From assembly GCA_045047085.1 (NCBI GenBank), contig JASFYT010000002.1, positions 1-64,000 of the forward strand: a stretch of 64,000 nt of DNA. The letters run 5' to 3'. The notes beneath the pieces were generated by a model. The model was not told where the DNA came from and did no database searches. It was given only the letters and a program-made list of their open reading frames with translations. Numbering within the stretch: the first letter of the stretch is position 1; each line of letters opens with the position of its first letter. A program made the position numbers and the translations under genes. Below, piece after piece: positions 1-7,597 of the stretch. This DNA comes from GCA-2401155 sp045047085 (lineage in GTDB: Bacteria > Pseudomonadota > Alphaproteobacteria > Rhizobiales > Rhizobiaceae).

Positions 1-68
1 TCAGCCGAAAGCTGGCTGCTAATCGCCCACATCAAACTGGTAACAAGACGGATCGCAAGGGTTTGAAA

Positions 69-434
69 TCATGTGAATAATTTCAAGTCAGACTCTAAGG
101 CATCGCCTATGTTAGCTGGCATCGGGCCAGCATGAGGCAGCACAATGCCAGTGTGTGAGTAGAAAATGAGGATCGCCAAAAACAATCGTAAAAAATCAAA
201 CCCCGGGCCAACACCTTGATACCTATCATGCAATGATCCAAGTTGTTCAAATCCCAGAAACCGGTCCATCGGACTTTTTGGGGTAGTAACAAGACCAGCA
301 ACACCCTCGTTGATAATTGCGATCTGTTGTTTTATATTTTTATTTCTCAAGCACAAATTCCCTAAGCCGAAAATCCATAAGTAAAACGCCCTTTGCCTCA
401 ACTTAAAAATCAGTAAAGCGTTTTGGCTCGTCAT
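69..434 (-). pseudogene. N-terminal fragment of an acyltransferase-3 family protein
   Basis: A 121-codon open frame. Its C-terminal half reads GVGPGFDFLRLFLAILIFYS, which resembles the first transmembrane helix of acyltransferase-3 (OafA/YrhL-type) membrane O-acyltransferases. Those proteins normally have 330-380 residues and about ten helices; this frame stops at position 69, soon after helix 1. The first 50 or so codons show no family match, so the true start may lie inside the frame. I infer a truncated, non-functional remnant. Only 68 bases remain to the window edge, so I cannot exclude that the rest of the gene continues in another frame beyond it. Confidence 0.45.
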
Positions 435-543
435 TCAAGGTTATCTTTGCATAGGGAAGTATAGCAGAAACATCTATATTTGAAGCAGAAGCACCTCCCA
501 CAGACCGAAGCCGGCAGGCTAAGACGCTTCTAATTGGAATTTT

Positions 544-735
544 CTACTATTAGAATTATATGGTATCGTGTTATTTGCAGTCCTTGTGGGTGTAATTATG
601 CCGTTGTTTATTTGGCGAGCTTACCAAGAATCTTGGGAGGATTTAACTATTCTGCAAAAAGGTATCTTCTTCTTTGGCTTATTTGGATTGTTCGGGCTTC
701 CCATTCTAATCGCGCTTAACACTATGGCCCCATAA
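544..735 (+). pseudogene. small two-helix membrane protein, possibly a remnant
   Basis: This frame is open from about 523 to the TAA at 733-735. It encodes two hydrophobic segments (YGIVLFAVLVGVIMPLFIW and GIFFFGLFGLFGLPILIAL) separated by a short polar loop (RAYQESWEDLTILQKG). The hydrophobic/polar alternation looks like a real membrane protein. No ATG precedes the first helix; GTG at 568 or ATG at 598 are the only usual in-frame starts and both would cut into helix 1. Either the start is lost or the gene has a frameshift. Its 3' end overlaps the opposite-strand remnant at 722-915. I do not recognise a family. Confidence 0.3.
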
Positions 736-915
736 GGGCTGGCGTTTCCTTGCCTGCTTGCATTGAAAGCATTCTGCCTATTAATTTTTGCATTGATGGG
801 TCACGGTCTAATTTTTCGATAGCTTTGCCTGTGATACTCCTGCGCCGACAAGCGCGCCTGTCCAATCGCCAGTGTAAAGCCCACCCGCGCCCATGCCACC
901 GAATAGCTCGTACAT
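722..915 (-). pseudogene. frameshifted gene remnant, unknown family
   Basis: Reading from the ATG at 915 gives MYELFGGMGAGGLYTGDWTG and then GALVGAGVS, after which this frame soon stops. The neighbouring frame continues sensibly as GKAIEKLDRDPSMQKLIGRM and LSMQAGKETPALMGP up to a TAG at 722-724. A single-base indel near 830 would join them into a protein of about 64 residues or the C-terminal end of a longer one. The glycine-rich first part resembles a membrane or pore segment. The insertion element begins only 9 bases upstream of the ATG, so 5' sequence may have been separated from it. Function unknown. Confidence 0.3.
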
Positions 916-923
916 TTGCCTAG

Positions 924-935
924 GGTCAGGACCCA
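924..935 (+). repeat. left terminal inverted repeat of the IS
   Basis: GGTCAGGACCCA, directly after CTAG. It is the reverse complement of 1571-1582 with one mismatch. Confidence 0.75.
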
Positions 936-996
936 TTAATATCTTGCGTATCTGACAATGTTCTGAATCAATACTTTCCAGTATCAGGAGGGTAAC

Positions 997-1573
997 ATGT
1001 CAGATCAATTTTGGCTCCGCGAAGAGCAGATGGCGCGGATCAAACCGTATTTTCCTTTATCGCATGGAGTGCCGCGGGTGGATGATCGCAAAGTCCTCAG
1101 TGGCATCATTCATGTGATCCGCAACGGTTTGCGCTGGCGGGATACGCCAGCGGGTTATTGGCCGCACCAAAGGCGGATTGAACTCCAAATTGCACGCGGT
1201 CTGTGACGGCGAGGGTCGTCCTGTGCGGCTTTTGCTGACAGAAGGCCAGCAATCCGATCACAAAGGAGCCGCAACATTGCTGCCTAACTTACCGACCGCC
1301 AGCGAGCTTCTGGGCGATAAAGGTTACGACAGCGACGCCTATCGTGCAGCCTTAATTGAGCGTGGTATTATCCCCTGTATACCTCCAAGGGCGAAACGCA
1401 AACATCCCGCAACATACTGTAAAACCTTATATAAGCAGCGCCACAAGGTAGAAAACATGTTTGCTATACTCAAGGATTGGCGGCGCATCGCCATGCGGTT
1501 CGACCGCTGCGCACATGCTTTCCTATCTGCTATCCAGGTCGCCGCAATCGTCATCTTCCGGATCAATCAATGA
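997..1573 (+). pseudogene. IS5-family transposase with central deletion
   Basis: The start ATG at 997 follows a strong ribosome-binding site (GGAGG). The first part (997 to about 1165) encodes the N-terminal DUF4096-type region with the typical RVDDRKVLSGI and NGLRWRDTPAGY blocks. The second part (about 1160-1573) is in frame +1 relative to it and encodes RTKGGLNSKLHAV, then LLGDKGYDSDAYR (second catalytic Asp) and KVENMFAILKDWRR (catalytic Glu). The segment that normally lies between the HK of the first block and RTKGG, with the first catalytic Asp of the DDE triad, is absent. The junction is at GGCCGCACC (1160-1168), which serves both frames, so a microhomology-mediated deletion is likely. 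The protein is inactive. Confidence 0.85.
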
Positions 1574-1582
1574 GTCCTGACC
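1571..1582 (-). repeat. right terminal inverted repeat of the IS
   Basis: TGAGTCCTGACC followed by CTAG. The adjacent CTAG also provides the TAG stop of the opposite-strand hydrolase gene. Confidence 0.75.
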
Positions 1583-2284
1583 CTAGCGGTTGGTATTTTC
1601 GGGTGTCTTGATTCTTCTGCTTCTGGTCAGAGCCAATGTCTCTTTGACAATTTTGGTCTGAATATCGATTTGCTTTTCAATATTGAAATGATCAACGCCT
1701 TCCCGAACGGTCATATCGATGTTTTCTAGTCGCCCTGTGTAACCAGTTTCCTTACGCACCACGTTCTCGTTGTCCCTCTTGGGAATATAGTAATTTCGTA
1801 CGTCTCCGATATTTGCTCCGACATATGTGGTTATGGTTGGATCGAATGCGATGACTTTTGCCACTTTGATGCCGCGATCGCCCAAATATTTTGCCATTTG
1901 TACGGATGCATTGCCACCCAGCGAATGCCCCATAATCACTATAGGATAAGAAACACCCCCAAGTCGTTTGGATCTTGCGATGATATCATCTGTTACTGAA
2001 CGCCAATGCGAATGATTGTACACCTTGGCATCCATGCCGTTACGCTGCATTCGCTCCCCGATCACGTTGATGCCATCTGAAAATACGTTTGCAAGCCCAC
2101 GAAAAAGATGAATTTCACCGGTTCGTGTGACACCAATCTTTACGCCGTTCTCAACATTTCGATGGGGTTCCACTTCAAGAGCAGCAATAGAACTCGAACT
2201 GGATGAATTGCATCCTGATACAGCGACAAGCACGGCTAACATGGCTGCAAATGATGCGTTTGCTTCTATTTTACAGATAATCAT
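1583..2284 (-). CDS. putative lipoprotein alpha/beta hydrolase
   Basis: About 233 residues. The N-terminus has a basic residue, a hydrophobic stretch and a lipobox (LVAVSGC, Cys near residue 26), then a serine run, so the protein is probably lipid-anchored and exported. The core contains GHSLGG, the nucleophile elbow of alpha/beta-hydrolase lipases/esterases, followed by a strand with FDPT and a late His (VREGVDHFNIE) that could complete the triad. I chose the ATG at 2284 because GGAG lies 6 bases upstream; ATGs at 2290 and 2299 and a start at 2398 are possible but would put extra residues before the signal. The stop codon TAG is part of the CTAG target of the insertion element, which entered exactly at the 3' end. 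The substrate cannot be told from sequence. Confidence 0.7.
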   Translation of the reverse strand: MIICKIEANASFAAMLAVLVAVSGCNSSSSSSIAALEVEPHRNVENGVKIGVTRTGEIHLFRGLANVFSDGINVIGERMQRNGMDAKVYNHSHWRSVTDDIIARSKRLGGVSYPIVIMGHSLGGNASVQMAKYLGDRGIKVAKVIAFDPTITTYVGANIGDVRNYYIPKRDNENVVRKETGYTGRLENIDMTVREGVDHFNIEKQIDIQTKIVKETLALTRSRRIKTPENTNR

Positions 2285-2358
2285 ATCCATCTCCGACATC
2301 CTGTCGCCCACTTCAAAGGATTTTTCCAAATTTCTCACCAAATTGCAAGAGATTGTAA

Positions 2359-2658
2359 ATTCTTGCCATTGATCGGTTAAAAACACAAAAACCCGCAATC
2401 ATTGAACTTGATAAAGTAATGGATATTGCCGATAAGAATCCTGACCCTGAGCAAAACACCATTGCTTGTGACCAGAACTGCCTACTTGCAAGTTGTCTGG
2501 ATGAGTTGAATGAAAGTCATGCTCAGGCTGTAAGATTGGCCTGTCTGGATGGCTATACTTACGAAGAAGTTGGGGCCATTAATTCGACGCCTGTAAATGC
2601 CGTAAAAATCTGAATTCGCAGAAGTCTGTTTAAACTGAAAGATTGCATGAACCAATGA
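2359..2658 (+). pseudogene. ECF sigma factor remnant (region 4 only, premature stop)
   Basis: The frame is open from 2359 and reads LAIDRLKTQKP, which matches the end of sigma region 2.4 in SigK-like ECF factors. An acidic linker (NPDPEQN) follows, then a region 4 helix-turn-helix (LASCLDELNESHAQAVRLAC, GYTYEEVGAI, TPVNAVK). A TGA at 2611-2613 interrupts the recognition helix where the family normally has Trp. Beyond it the frame continues in register as IRRSLFKLKDCMNQ to a second TGA at 2656-2658. Nearly all of region 2 (core binding and -10 recognition) is absent upstream, where the opposite-strand hydrolase begins. The longest ATG-initiated piece (2419-2613) would make 64 residues and cannot act as a sigma factor. 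The downstream anti-sigma gene is intact and coupled to the old stop. Confidence 0.8.
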
Positions 2659-3395
2659 GCCGTTCGAACAATAACCAAGGATCAGGTCCAACCAATAGGT
2701 CAAATGAACAATTGGCAAGCGAATATGCATTGGGAATTCTGACGAACGAAGACAAGAATGAGGCTGAATTTCTGCTTGTTAATGATCCTTCATTCCGTTT
2801 GATGGTCGAAGAATGGCAAGAACGCCTTGCCCCAACGAAGGATGAGGTTGGTGAAGTATCTGCGCCTGAGACGGTGTGGCGAGAGGTGGAAAGCCAGTTA
2901 TTTGGCGATACGGATAAGAGCGCTTCAAAGAGCTTTGGTTTTTGGTCAAACCTCGTTTTCTGGCGCCGTTTATCGTTTGCATCCATTGCAGCGGTAGTAA
3001 TCCTTTTTAGCATCGTTGCATTACGCGTGGGCGAACCGCAGTCGGACAGTGCAACCAAATCGGGATTTGTTGCTGCTCTTAATCTGGCCGAAGACAAGCC
3101 AACATTTTTGGTTCAGGTGGACGTGATTTCTGGAGTGCTGAATATTCGAGCAACGAATTTGACGGATATTGAAAACCGTGTGCCAGAGCTTTGGTTGATA
3201 CCGGAAGGTGGTGCGCCGCTTTCACTCGGCATTATTTTTGCCGATGGCAATACGGCATTGAATATCACTCCCACTTTATTGTCGGACTTCAAGTCCGGCG
3301 CTACCCTTGCCATTTCACTTGAACCAGTAGACGGTGCTCCAGACGGCAAACCAATGGGGGCTATTATAGCGACAGGGTCTTTGCAAATCATTTGA
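2655..3395 (+). CDS. anti-sigma factor, RskA/ChrR-like
   Basis: 246 residues. The N-terminal region (NEQLASEYALGILTNEDKNE, about residues 15-35) is the anti-sigma motif of RskA-type regulators that hold an ECF sigma factor at the membrane. A single transmembrane helix follows near residues 105-125 (SIAAVVILFSIVAL), then an RskA C-terminal extracytoplasmic domain rich in beta strands (FLVQVDVISGVLNIRATN, ELWLIPEGGAP, AISLEPVDGAPDGKPMGAI). The ATG at 2655 overlaps the ancestral sigma stop (ATGA), the usual translational coupling of such pairs, and is preferred over the TTG at 2643. Its cognate sigma gene next door is destroyed, so it is now an orphan unless it binds another ECF factor. Confidence 0.8.
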   Translation: MSRSNNNQGSGPTNRSNEQLASEYALGILTNEDKNEAEFLLVNDPSFRLMVEEWQERLAPTKDEVGEVSAPETVWREVESQLFGDTDKSASKSFGFWSNLVFWRRLSFASIAAVVILFSIVALRVGEPQSDSATKSGFVAALNLAEDKPTFLVQVDVISGVLNIRATNLTDIENRVPELWLIPEGGAPLSLGIIFADGNTALNITPTLLSDFKSGATLAISLEPVDGAPDGKPMGAIIATGSLQII

Positions 3396-3685
3396 TGATC
3401 GCCAGACAAAGTGCTTTTTTGGATTAATTTAAAACCGCTTACTTTAACTCTTCGTATCTCAATTTATCCCAACCAAATGGAATGAGGGCCGAATGGATTT
3501 TACCATCGGTGTGGAAGCCCATTGAGACCTATCTTAAACTCAGGCTGCGCGGGCATTAAGATCAAAATCTAACGCTGGAGAATTTTCATCTGTTCAGGTT
3601 CGGTCTTTTCATCCCTATTCAAACCTGACATGATAATCACAACAGATTATACAGATCGATTGCAAAAATTCAGGGAGAAATAATC

Positions 3686-4483
3686 ATGCGTAAAGTATCA
3701 ACATTCCTCATTGCGGTAGCGGCGACGTTTTCATTTGTCGCCAGCGCTCTAACTGCGGACCTGCCAGACCTTGGTGGCAAAGAGATTGTTGTGGTGACGG
3801 AAAATGCATATCCGCCCTTGCAGTTTATTGATCCGAAAACCAGCAAACAAATTGGCTGGGAATATGATGCTGTAAATGAGATTGCAAAGCGCCTCAACCT
3901 TAAGGTCGAATATCAAAACACGTCTTGGGATGCGATGATCCAGGCTGTATCCGACAATCAATATAATATGGGCATGACGGGCATTACCATTAAAGAGGAA
4001 CGTAAGGAGAAAGTAGATTTTTCCGATGCCTATATGCGTTCAGAAATGTTTATGCTGGTGCGCGGCGATGAAACTCGCTTCTCCGACGGAAAAGGTTTTG
4101 GTGCATTCAAGGATGGTCTTGTAGGAGCACAAGCAGGTACGACGCCATTTTATGTCGCCGTCTACAACATGCTGGATGGTAACGAAGCCAATCCGCGTAT
4201 CAAATTGTTCGATACATTTGGTTCAACTGTTCAGGCGCTAAAAACCGGCGACGTGGACGTTGTATTGACCGATGGCACCGCAGGTAAAGGTTATGTGGAT
4301 GCTTCCGATGGTGGCCTGAAGCTGATTGGTGAAGCGATGGGTACTGAAGATTTCGGTTTTATTTTCCCAAAAGGGTCTGATCTGGTTGCGCCTATCAATG
4401 CTGCGATTGCTGCAATGAAGACGGATGGAACCATTGATGCTCTCAACAAAAAATGGTTCTTGGACTATAAATTCGGCCAATAG
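3686..4483 (+). CDS. amino-acid ABC transporter substrate-binding protein
   Basis: 265 residues; SBP_bac_3 family. A Sec signal peptide (residues 1 to about 24, basic MRK, hydrophobic core, Ala-rich end) is followed by the family pattern EIVVVTENAYPPLQFIDP, GWEYDAVNEIAKRLNLKVEY, WDAMIQAVSDNQYNMGMTGI and SDAYMRSEMFML. It binds a polar or basic amino acid in the periplasm and hands it to the permease encoded 50 bp downstream. The ATG follows AGGGAGAA. No ATP-binding subunit is encoded nearby, so the transporter must borrow one. The ligand is not determinable here. Confidence 0.9.
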   Translation: MRKVSTFLIAVAATFSFVASALTADLPDLGGKEIVVVTENAYPPLQFIDPKTSKQIGWEYDAVNEIAKRLNLKVEYQNTSWDAMIQAVSDNQYNMGMTGITIKEERKEKVDFSDAYMRSEMFMLVRGDETRFSDGKGFGAFKDGLVGAQAGTTPFYVAVYNMLDGNEANPRIKLFDTFGSTVQALKTGDVDVVLTDGTAGKGYVDASDGGLKLIGEAMGTEDFGFIFPKGSDLVAPINAAIAAMKTDGTIDALNKKWFLDYKFGQ

Positions 4484-4532
4484 TACCGACTGTTGAGATG
4501 ACCACGCACAACAGAAAAAAGAATGGGGAGCG

Positions 4533-5345
4533 ATGAATTCCCCCCATTCCGATGAAACTACCGATCGAGACTTTCCGTGGTGGTTGGTAGCTACGGTGAC
4601 AATTGGCATTGCGCTGGCAATATTCATTGCTGTCAGCGATTTGTACACACAAGTCTTTCGGGCCGTATCCAGAGGTGTGTCGATTACCATCTTTGTGGCA
4701 TTGGTTGGGTTTGCGTTAGCCTCAGCCGTGGGACTGCTATTTGCAGTTATGGGTTTGTCCAGATATGTGGTGTTGCGGCAGATATCGCGTTTTTACGTGG
4801 AGATTATCCGCGGCATTCCTGTTCTCGTATTGTTGTTTTATATCGCATTTGTCGGTGCGCCCGGTTTTGTTGCGTTGTGGAATTTTCTGACTTCAGTGCT
4901 GGTAGACATGGGCCTTATCGAGAAAATGACGGTGCGTGATTTCCCATTATTGTGGCGCGCCATTATAGCGCTCACCATCGGATATTCGGCCTTCATTGCA
5001 GAAGTGTTCCGCGCTGGTATTCAGGCAGTGGATAAGGGGCAGATTGAAGCTGCTAAAGCTCTGGGACTTTCCAACTTACAGCGTTTTCGTTTGATCATCA
5101 TGCCTCAGGCCATCCGCACCATTGCGCCGCCTCTGGGCAATGATTTTATCGCGATGGTGAAGGATTCCTCGCTGGTCTCGATCCTTGGCGTTGCTGATGT
5201 CACCCAGATGGGCAAAATCTACGCCTCAGGTTCATTTCGGTTTTTTGAAACCTATTCGATTGTTGCCTATATTTATCTGCTTATGACAATCAGTCTCTCG
5301 CTCATGCTGCGAGCGTTGGAACGGCGTATGCGACGTAAATGGTAA
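4533..5345 (+). CDS. amino-acid ABC transporter permease (HisM/GlnP family)
   Basis: 270 residues, inner-membrane BPD_transp_1 permease of the polar amino-acid type. The first helix is near residues 17-37 (WWLVATVTIGIALAIFIAVS), others near 55-80 and 85-110, and the EAA loop that contacts the ATPase (IEAAKALGLSNLQRFRLII) is near residue 180. The conserved RGIPVLVLLFYIAF segment is also typical. A Shine-Dalgarno GGGGAG sits just before the ATG. It forms one transcription unit with the binding protein upstream. Glu/Gln/His-type systems often have two permeases and one ATPase; here only one permease and no ATPase are present. Confidence 0.9.
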   Translation: MNSPHSDETTDRDFPWWLVATVTIGIALAIFIAVSDLYTQVFRAVSRGVSITIFVALVGFALASAVGLLFAVMGLSRYVVLRQISRFYVEIIRGIPVLVLLFYIAFVGAPGFVALWNFLTSVLVDMGLIEKMTVRDFPLLWRAIIALTIGYSAFIAEVFRAGIQAVDKGQIEAAKALGLSNLQRFRLIIMPQAIRTIAPPLGNDFIAMVKDSSLVSILGVADVTQMGKIYASGSFRFFETYSIVAYIYLLMTISLSLMLRALERRMRRKW

Positions 5346-5397
5346 GGCTGAATTATTTACCGAAGATTCTGCAAAAAGGCATTCATGTTGCCTATCA

Positions 5398-6162
5398 CTA
5401 AAAACGCGCTTCCACGACACCAATTCCTTCAAACTGTGTGTGCACAATATCGCCTTTGGCAATTGAATACTGCTTGGTGAATGAACCGGACATTACCACC
5501 GCTCCCGCATCGATCACCCGGCCATATTCAGCCAATTTTGCTGCGAGCCAGATCAGGGAATTTATTGGGTTACCCAGAACCTTGTCACCGGTAGCGGTTT
5601 CCTGAACTTCGCCATTGACAGATATGGTGGCCGTCACCTGAGATAAATCGAACCCTTGGGACAAGGAAATAAATGCTCCGGTAACGAAGCTTTTTTGTTG
5701 AGCATTGCCAGCCATTGCCAATGGAAAATCATTGCTAAACCCGCTTCGCCTTTCGATAATCTCCAGAGCCGGAGCCACCTCACCGATGGCGGTGGCAGCT
5801 TCTTCAAAACTCACATTGGTTCCCGAAAGGGGCGCTTTCAACCTAAAGCAAAGTTCGTTTTCAAAACCGGGCGAGATTAATTCATCAAACTGAAATATCG
5901 CCGGAGATAAAACCTGACCAGACTGTAGCAAGTGCCCAAGGCACGGCTCGTTCATTCCTCGTTGTATCTGCATGGCTTCTGCTGTCAGCCCGACCTTCCA
6001 GCCAGCTATGCTATCGCCATCGGCCTCACGCAATTCTGCCAATTCAAACTGGACTTGATATGCTTCTTCTATGGAGAGGACACCATGACAGCTATCAGGA
6101 AATACGTCATTGGCGCGATAGGCTTCGTGCAGGATGGAAGCCATTTGGTGTTTATCTGTCAT
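5398..6162 (-). CDS. 2-keto-4-pentenoate hydratase-like protein (MhpD/FAH fold)
   Basis: 254 residues, fumarylacetoacetate-hydrolase-like fold, close in layout to 2-oxopent-4-enoate hydratases and 2-hydroxyhexa-2,4-dienoate hydratases. Visible family blocks are AGWKVGLTAEAMQIQRGMNE near residue 55, an acidic metal-binding stretch (GFENELCFRL) near residue 98, EVAPALEIIERR near residue 128, LGNPINSLIWLAAKLAEYG near 200 and MSGSFTKQYSIAKGD near 225. These enzymes use a divalent cation to add water to dienoates in aromatic catabolism. The gene lies 14 bp downstream of the LysR gene on the same strand and may be co-transcribed with it. No other catabolic gene is adjacent. Confidence 0.75.
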   Translation of the reverse strand: MTDKHQMASILHEAYRANDVFPDSCHGVLSIEEAYQVQFELAELREADGDSIAGWKVGLTAEAMQIQRGMNEPCLGHLLQSGQVLSPAIFQFDELISPGFENELCFRLKAPLSGTNVSFEEAATAIGEVAPALEIIERRSGFSNDFPLAMAGNAQQKSFVTGAFISLSQGFDLSQVTATISVNGEVQETATGDKVLGNPINSLIWLAAKLAEYGRVIDAGAVVMSGSFTKQYSIAKGDIVHTQFEGIGVVEARF

Positions 6163-6176
6163 GATCGAACATTTTC

Positions 6177-7091
6177 CTAAGCGCTTCGGCTGGCGAAATT
6201 TGCGCGCAATTGATCGGCTACGGCACTTACCGGCGCTGATATATCAGAATTGACCATCATGCCAATGCCATAGTCCGGCAATTCCGGCAGACCATACTCT
6301 GGTCCCAAAGCTGTAATTTTGCCTTCACATGCAGAAAGAGGCAATGGCGCCACCGCCAGATCAGCCAGTATCCCGGCCCTTTGGCCGGAGATGTAAGCGC
6401 TTTTGAAGGTAATTCGATAATCCCTCCCTTGTTTTTCAAGGCTCGACAGACCTGCTTTACGCCAAACGCACCCCTCCTCCCATACGGAAACGGGCAATGG
6501 GTTTTGCTCGCTTGCAATACCGCCTTTAAGGCCTGCCCAAACGAGAGATTCACGATAAAGAACTTCAATTTCCAACCCTGAATAAAACGCAGTTTCACAA
6601 GTGACCAACACGATATCAAGTTTGCCCGCTTTGAACTGCTGCGCCATGGTATCGGAATTCTCAACCGTCACATCAACCTTCACGCCGGGATGAGTTTCGT
6701 TGAACCGGCAAAGCACAGAAGGCAAAAATTGCTCGGTTACATGATCAACTGAACCAACGCGCACAACCCCTGAAACATCGGGTGCGATGAATTTTGCAAT
6801 AACCTCACGGTTAAGCGCCAGAACGCGGCGGGCATGGGCAACCAGCAACTCTCCATCCTCATTGAGAGTGACAGAGCGAGCAGCTCGGATGAAGATTGGT
6901 CGTTGCAACAATTCCTCAATCCGCTTTACCTGCATGGATATTGCGGAAGGGGTGCGGTGCACGACTTCTGCGGCGGTGGAAAAGTTCCCGGTTTCCGAAA
7001 TGGCCAAAATGGTTTTGAGTAAATCGAGATCAAGCAGCGGCACTTGCCCTCCCGTTCCGGAGGCCGCGTCAAAAGAATTATGAGTGTTCAC
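6177..7091 (-). CDS. LysR-family transcriptional regulator
   Basis: About 304 residues. An N-terminal winged helix-turn-helix (LDLDLLKTILAISETGNFST, AAEVVHRTPSAISMQVKRIE, about residues 19-60) is followed by a linker helix and a periplasmic-binding-like effector domain (VRVGSVDHVTEQFLPSVLCR onward). I chose the GTG at 7091, which has GGAA 8 bases upstream; the longer TTG start at 7112 has no ribosome-binding site and lies inside the palindromic operator. The gene is divergent from a DUF1127 gene. The N-terminus and the DUF1127 neighbour recall VtlR/LsrB regulators of Brucella and rhizobia, which control small DUF1127-type genes and an sRNA. That assignment is inference. Confidence 0.88.
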   Translation of the reverse strand: MNTHNSFDAASGTGGQVPLLDLDLLKTILAISETGNFSTAAEVVHRTPSAISMQVKRIEELLQRPIFIRAARSVTLNEDGELLVAHARRVLALNREVIAKFIAPDVSGVVRVGSVDHVTEQFLPSVLCRFNETHPGVKVDVTVENSDTMAQQFKAGKLDIVLVTCETAFYSGLEIEVLYRESLVWAGLKGGIASEQNPLPVSVWEEGCVWRKAGLSSLEKQGRDYRITFKSAYISGQRAGILADLAVAPLPLSACEGKITALGPEYGLPELPDYGIGMMVNSDISAPVSAVADQLRANFASRSA

Positions 7092-7106
7092 GATGCATTC
7101 CGAATC

Positions 7107-7123
7107 TATCAAAAATTTTGATA
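7107..7123. promoter_or_regulatory. palindromic LysR-type operator
   Basis: TATCAAAAATTTTGATA is a perfect inverted repeat with one central base. It contains a T-N11-A core (T7109, A7121), the classic LysR-type box. It lies between the start of the LysR gene and the divergent DUF1127 gene, about 110 bp upstream of the latter. Confidence 0.65.
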
Positions 7124-7233
7124 ACGCGTGTTAAATCTATTCGTTTGATTGAATCATAGATCACACCCATTGTCTATAGCAAGGGTTCAAATCACCTCCC
7201 GGAAACAAATGGGCCCGAGCTAGGAGAATTAAA

Positions 7234-7554
7234 ATGAATACTTGCACAGTACCGATTGAATGCAACGATCATACAACCCATATTTCACGGCCAGCCGGTT
7301 TGATTTCAAGACTGATATCTGCTGTTGGAATTCGTCTGGAATCGCATAGAAAGCGCTTGCAGGCGTATCGCCAAAACCGCACCAACAGACTTGCCTTTCG
7401 TACGGTGTTGCGTCTTGATGATCACATGCTTAGGGATATTGGGTTAACCCGTGATGACGTTCTTTGGGCTGACCAGCTCCCAATGTCACGCAGTGCTGCC
7501 AAGGAACTCAACAAAATTACAATATCGCGGCGGCAAGCTGCATCTAGACGCTAA
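7234..7554 (+). CDS. DUF1127 (YjiS-like) domain protein
   Basis: 106 residues. The DUF1127 motif is in the second half: FRTVLRLDDHMLRDIGLTRD at about residues 52-71, preceded by an Arg-rich helix (RKRLQAYRQNRTNR). The N-terminal 40 residues are not conserved in the family. The ATG follows a good ribosome-binding site (TAGGAG). DUF1127 proteins are small, basic and often involved in RNA turnover or phosphate/carbon adaptation in alphaproteobacteria. The gene is divergent from a LysR regulator with an operator-like palindrome between them, and ends before a bidirectional terminator, so it is monocistronic. Confidence 0.85.
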   Translation: MNTCTVPIECNDHTTHISRPAGLISRLISAVGIRLESHRKRLQAYRQNRTNRLAFRTVLRLDDHMLRDIGLTRDDVLWADQLPMSRSAAKELNKITISRRQAASRR

Positions 7555-7563
7555 AACAAATAT

Positions 7564-7597
7564 AGCGGCGGTCATTCGTGACGCCGCTGTTTTAGTT
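7564..7597. terminator. bidirectional Rho-independent terminator
   Basis: AGCGGCG(G)TCA pairs with TGACGCCGCT around a TTCG loop, followed by GTTTTAGTTT. It ends the DUF1127 transcript and overlaps the 3' end of the opposite-strand gene at 7592. Confidence 0.8.

Larger units (their letters stand above)
924..1582 (+). mobile_element. internally deleted IS5-family (IS427-like) insertion sequence
   Basis: Terminal inverted repeats GGTCAGGACCCA (924-935) and TGAGTCCTGACC (1571-1582) differ at one base, and both ends are flanked by CTAG (920-923 and 1583-1586), the target preferred by IS427-group elements. The element spans about 660 bp, shorter than the 820-870 bp usual for the group. Inside, the transposase is missing a central block of about 60 codons, and the two remaining parts lie in different frames. 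The element can no longer make its own transposase, but its ends look intact and could be moved by one supplied in trans. Confidence 0.85.

Noticed and set aside
2127..2372. 81-codon frame opposite the lipoprotein hydrolase
   Set aside because: Antisense shadow of the signal-peptide and serine-rich region; no match to sigma region 2.
3396..3685. Short frame on the minus strand (20 codons) upstream of the amino-acid binding protein gene
   Set aside because: No ribosome-binding site and no supporting context; nothing else is recognisable in this gap of about 290 bases.
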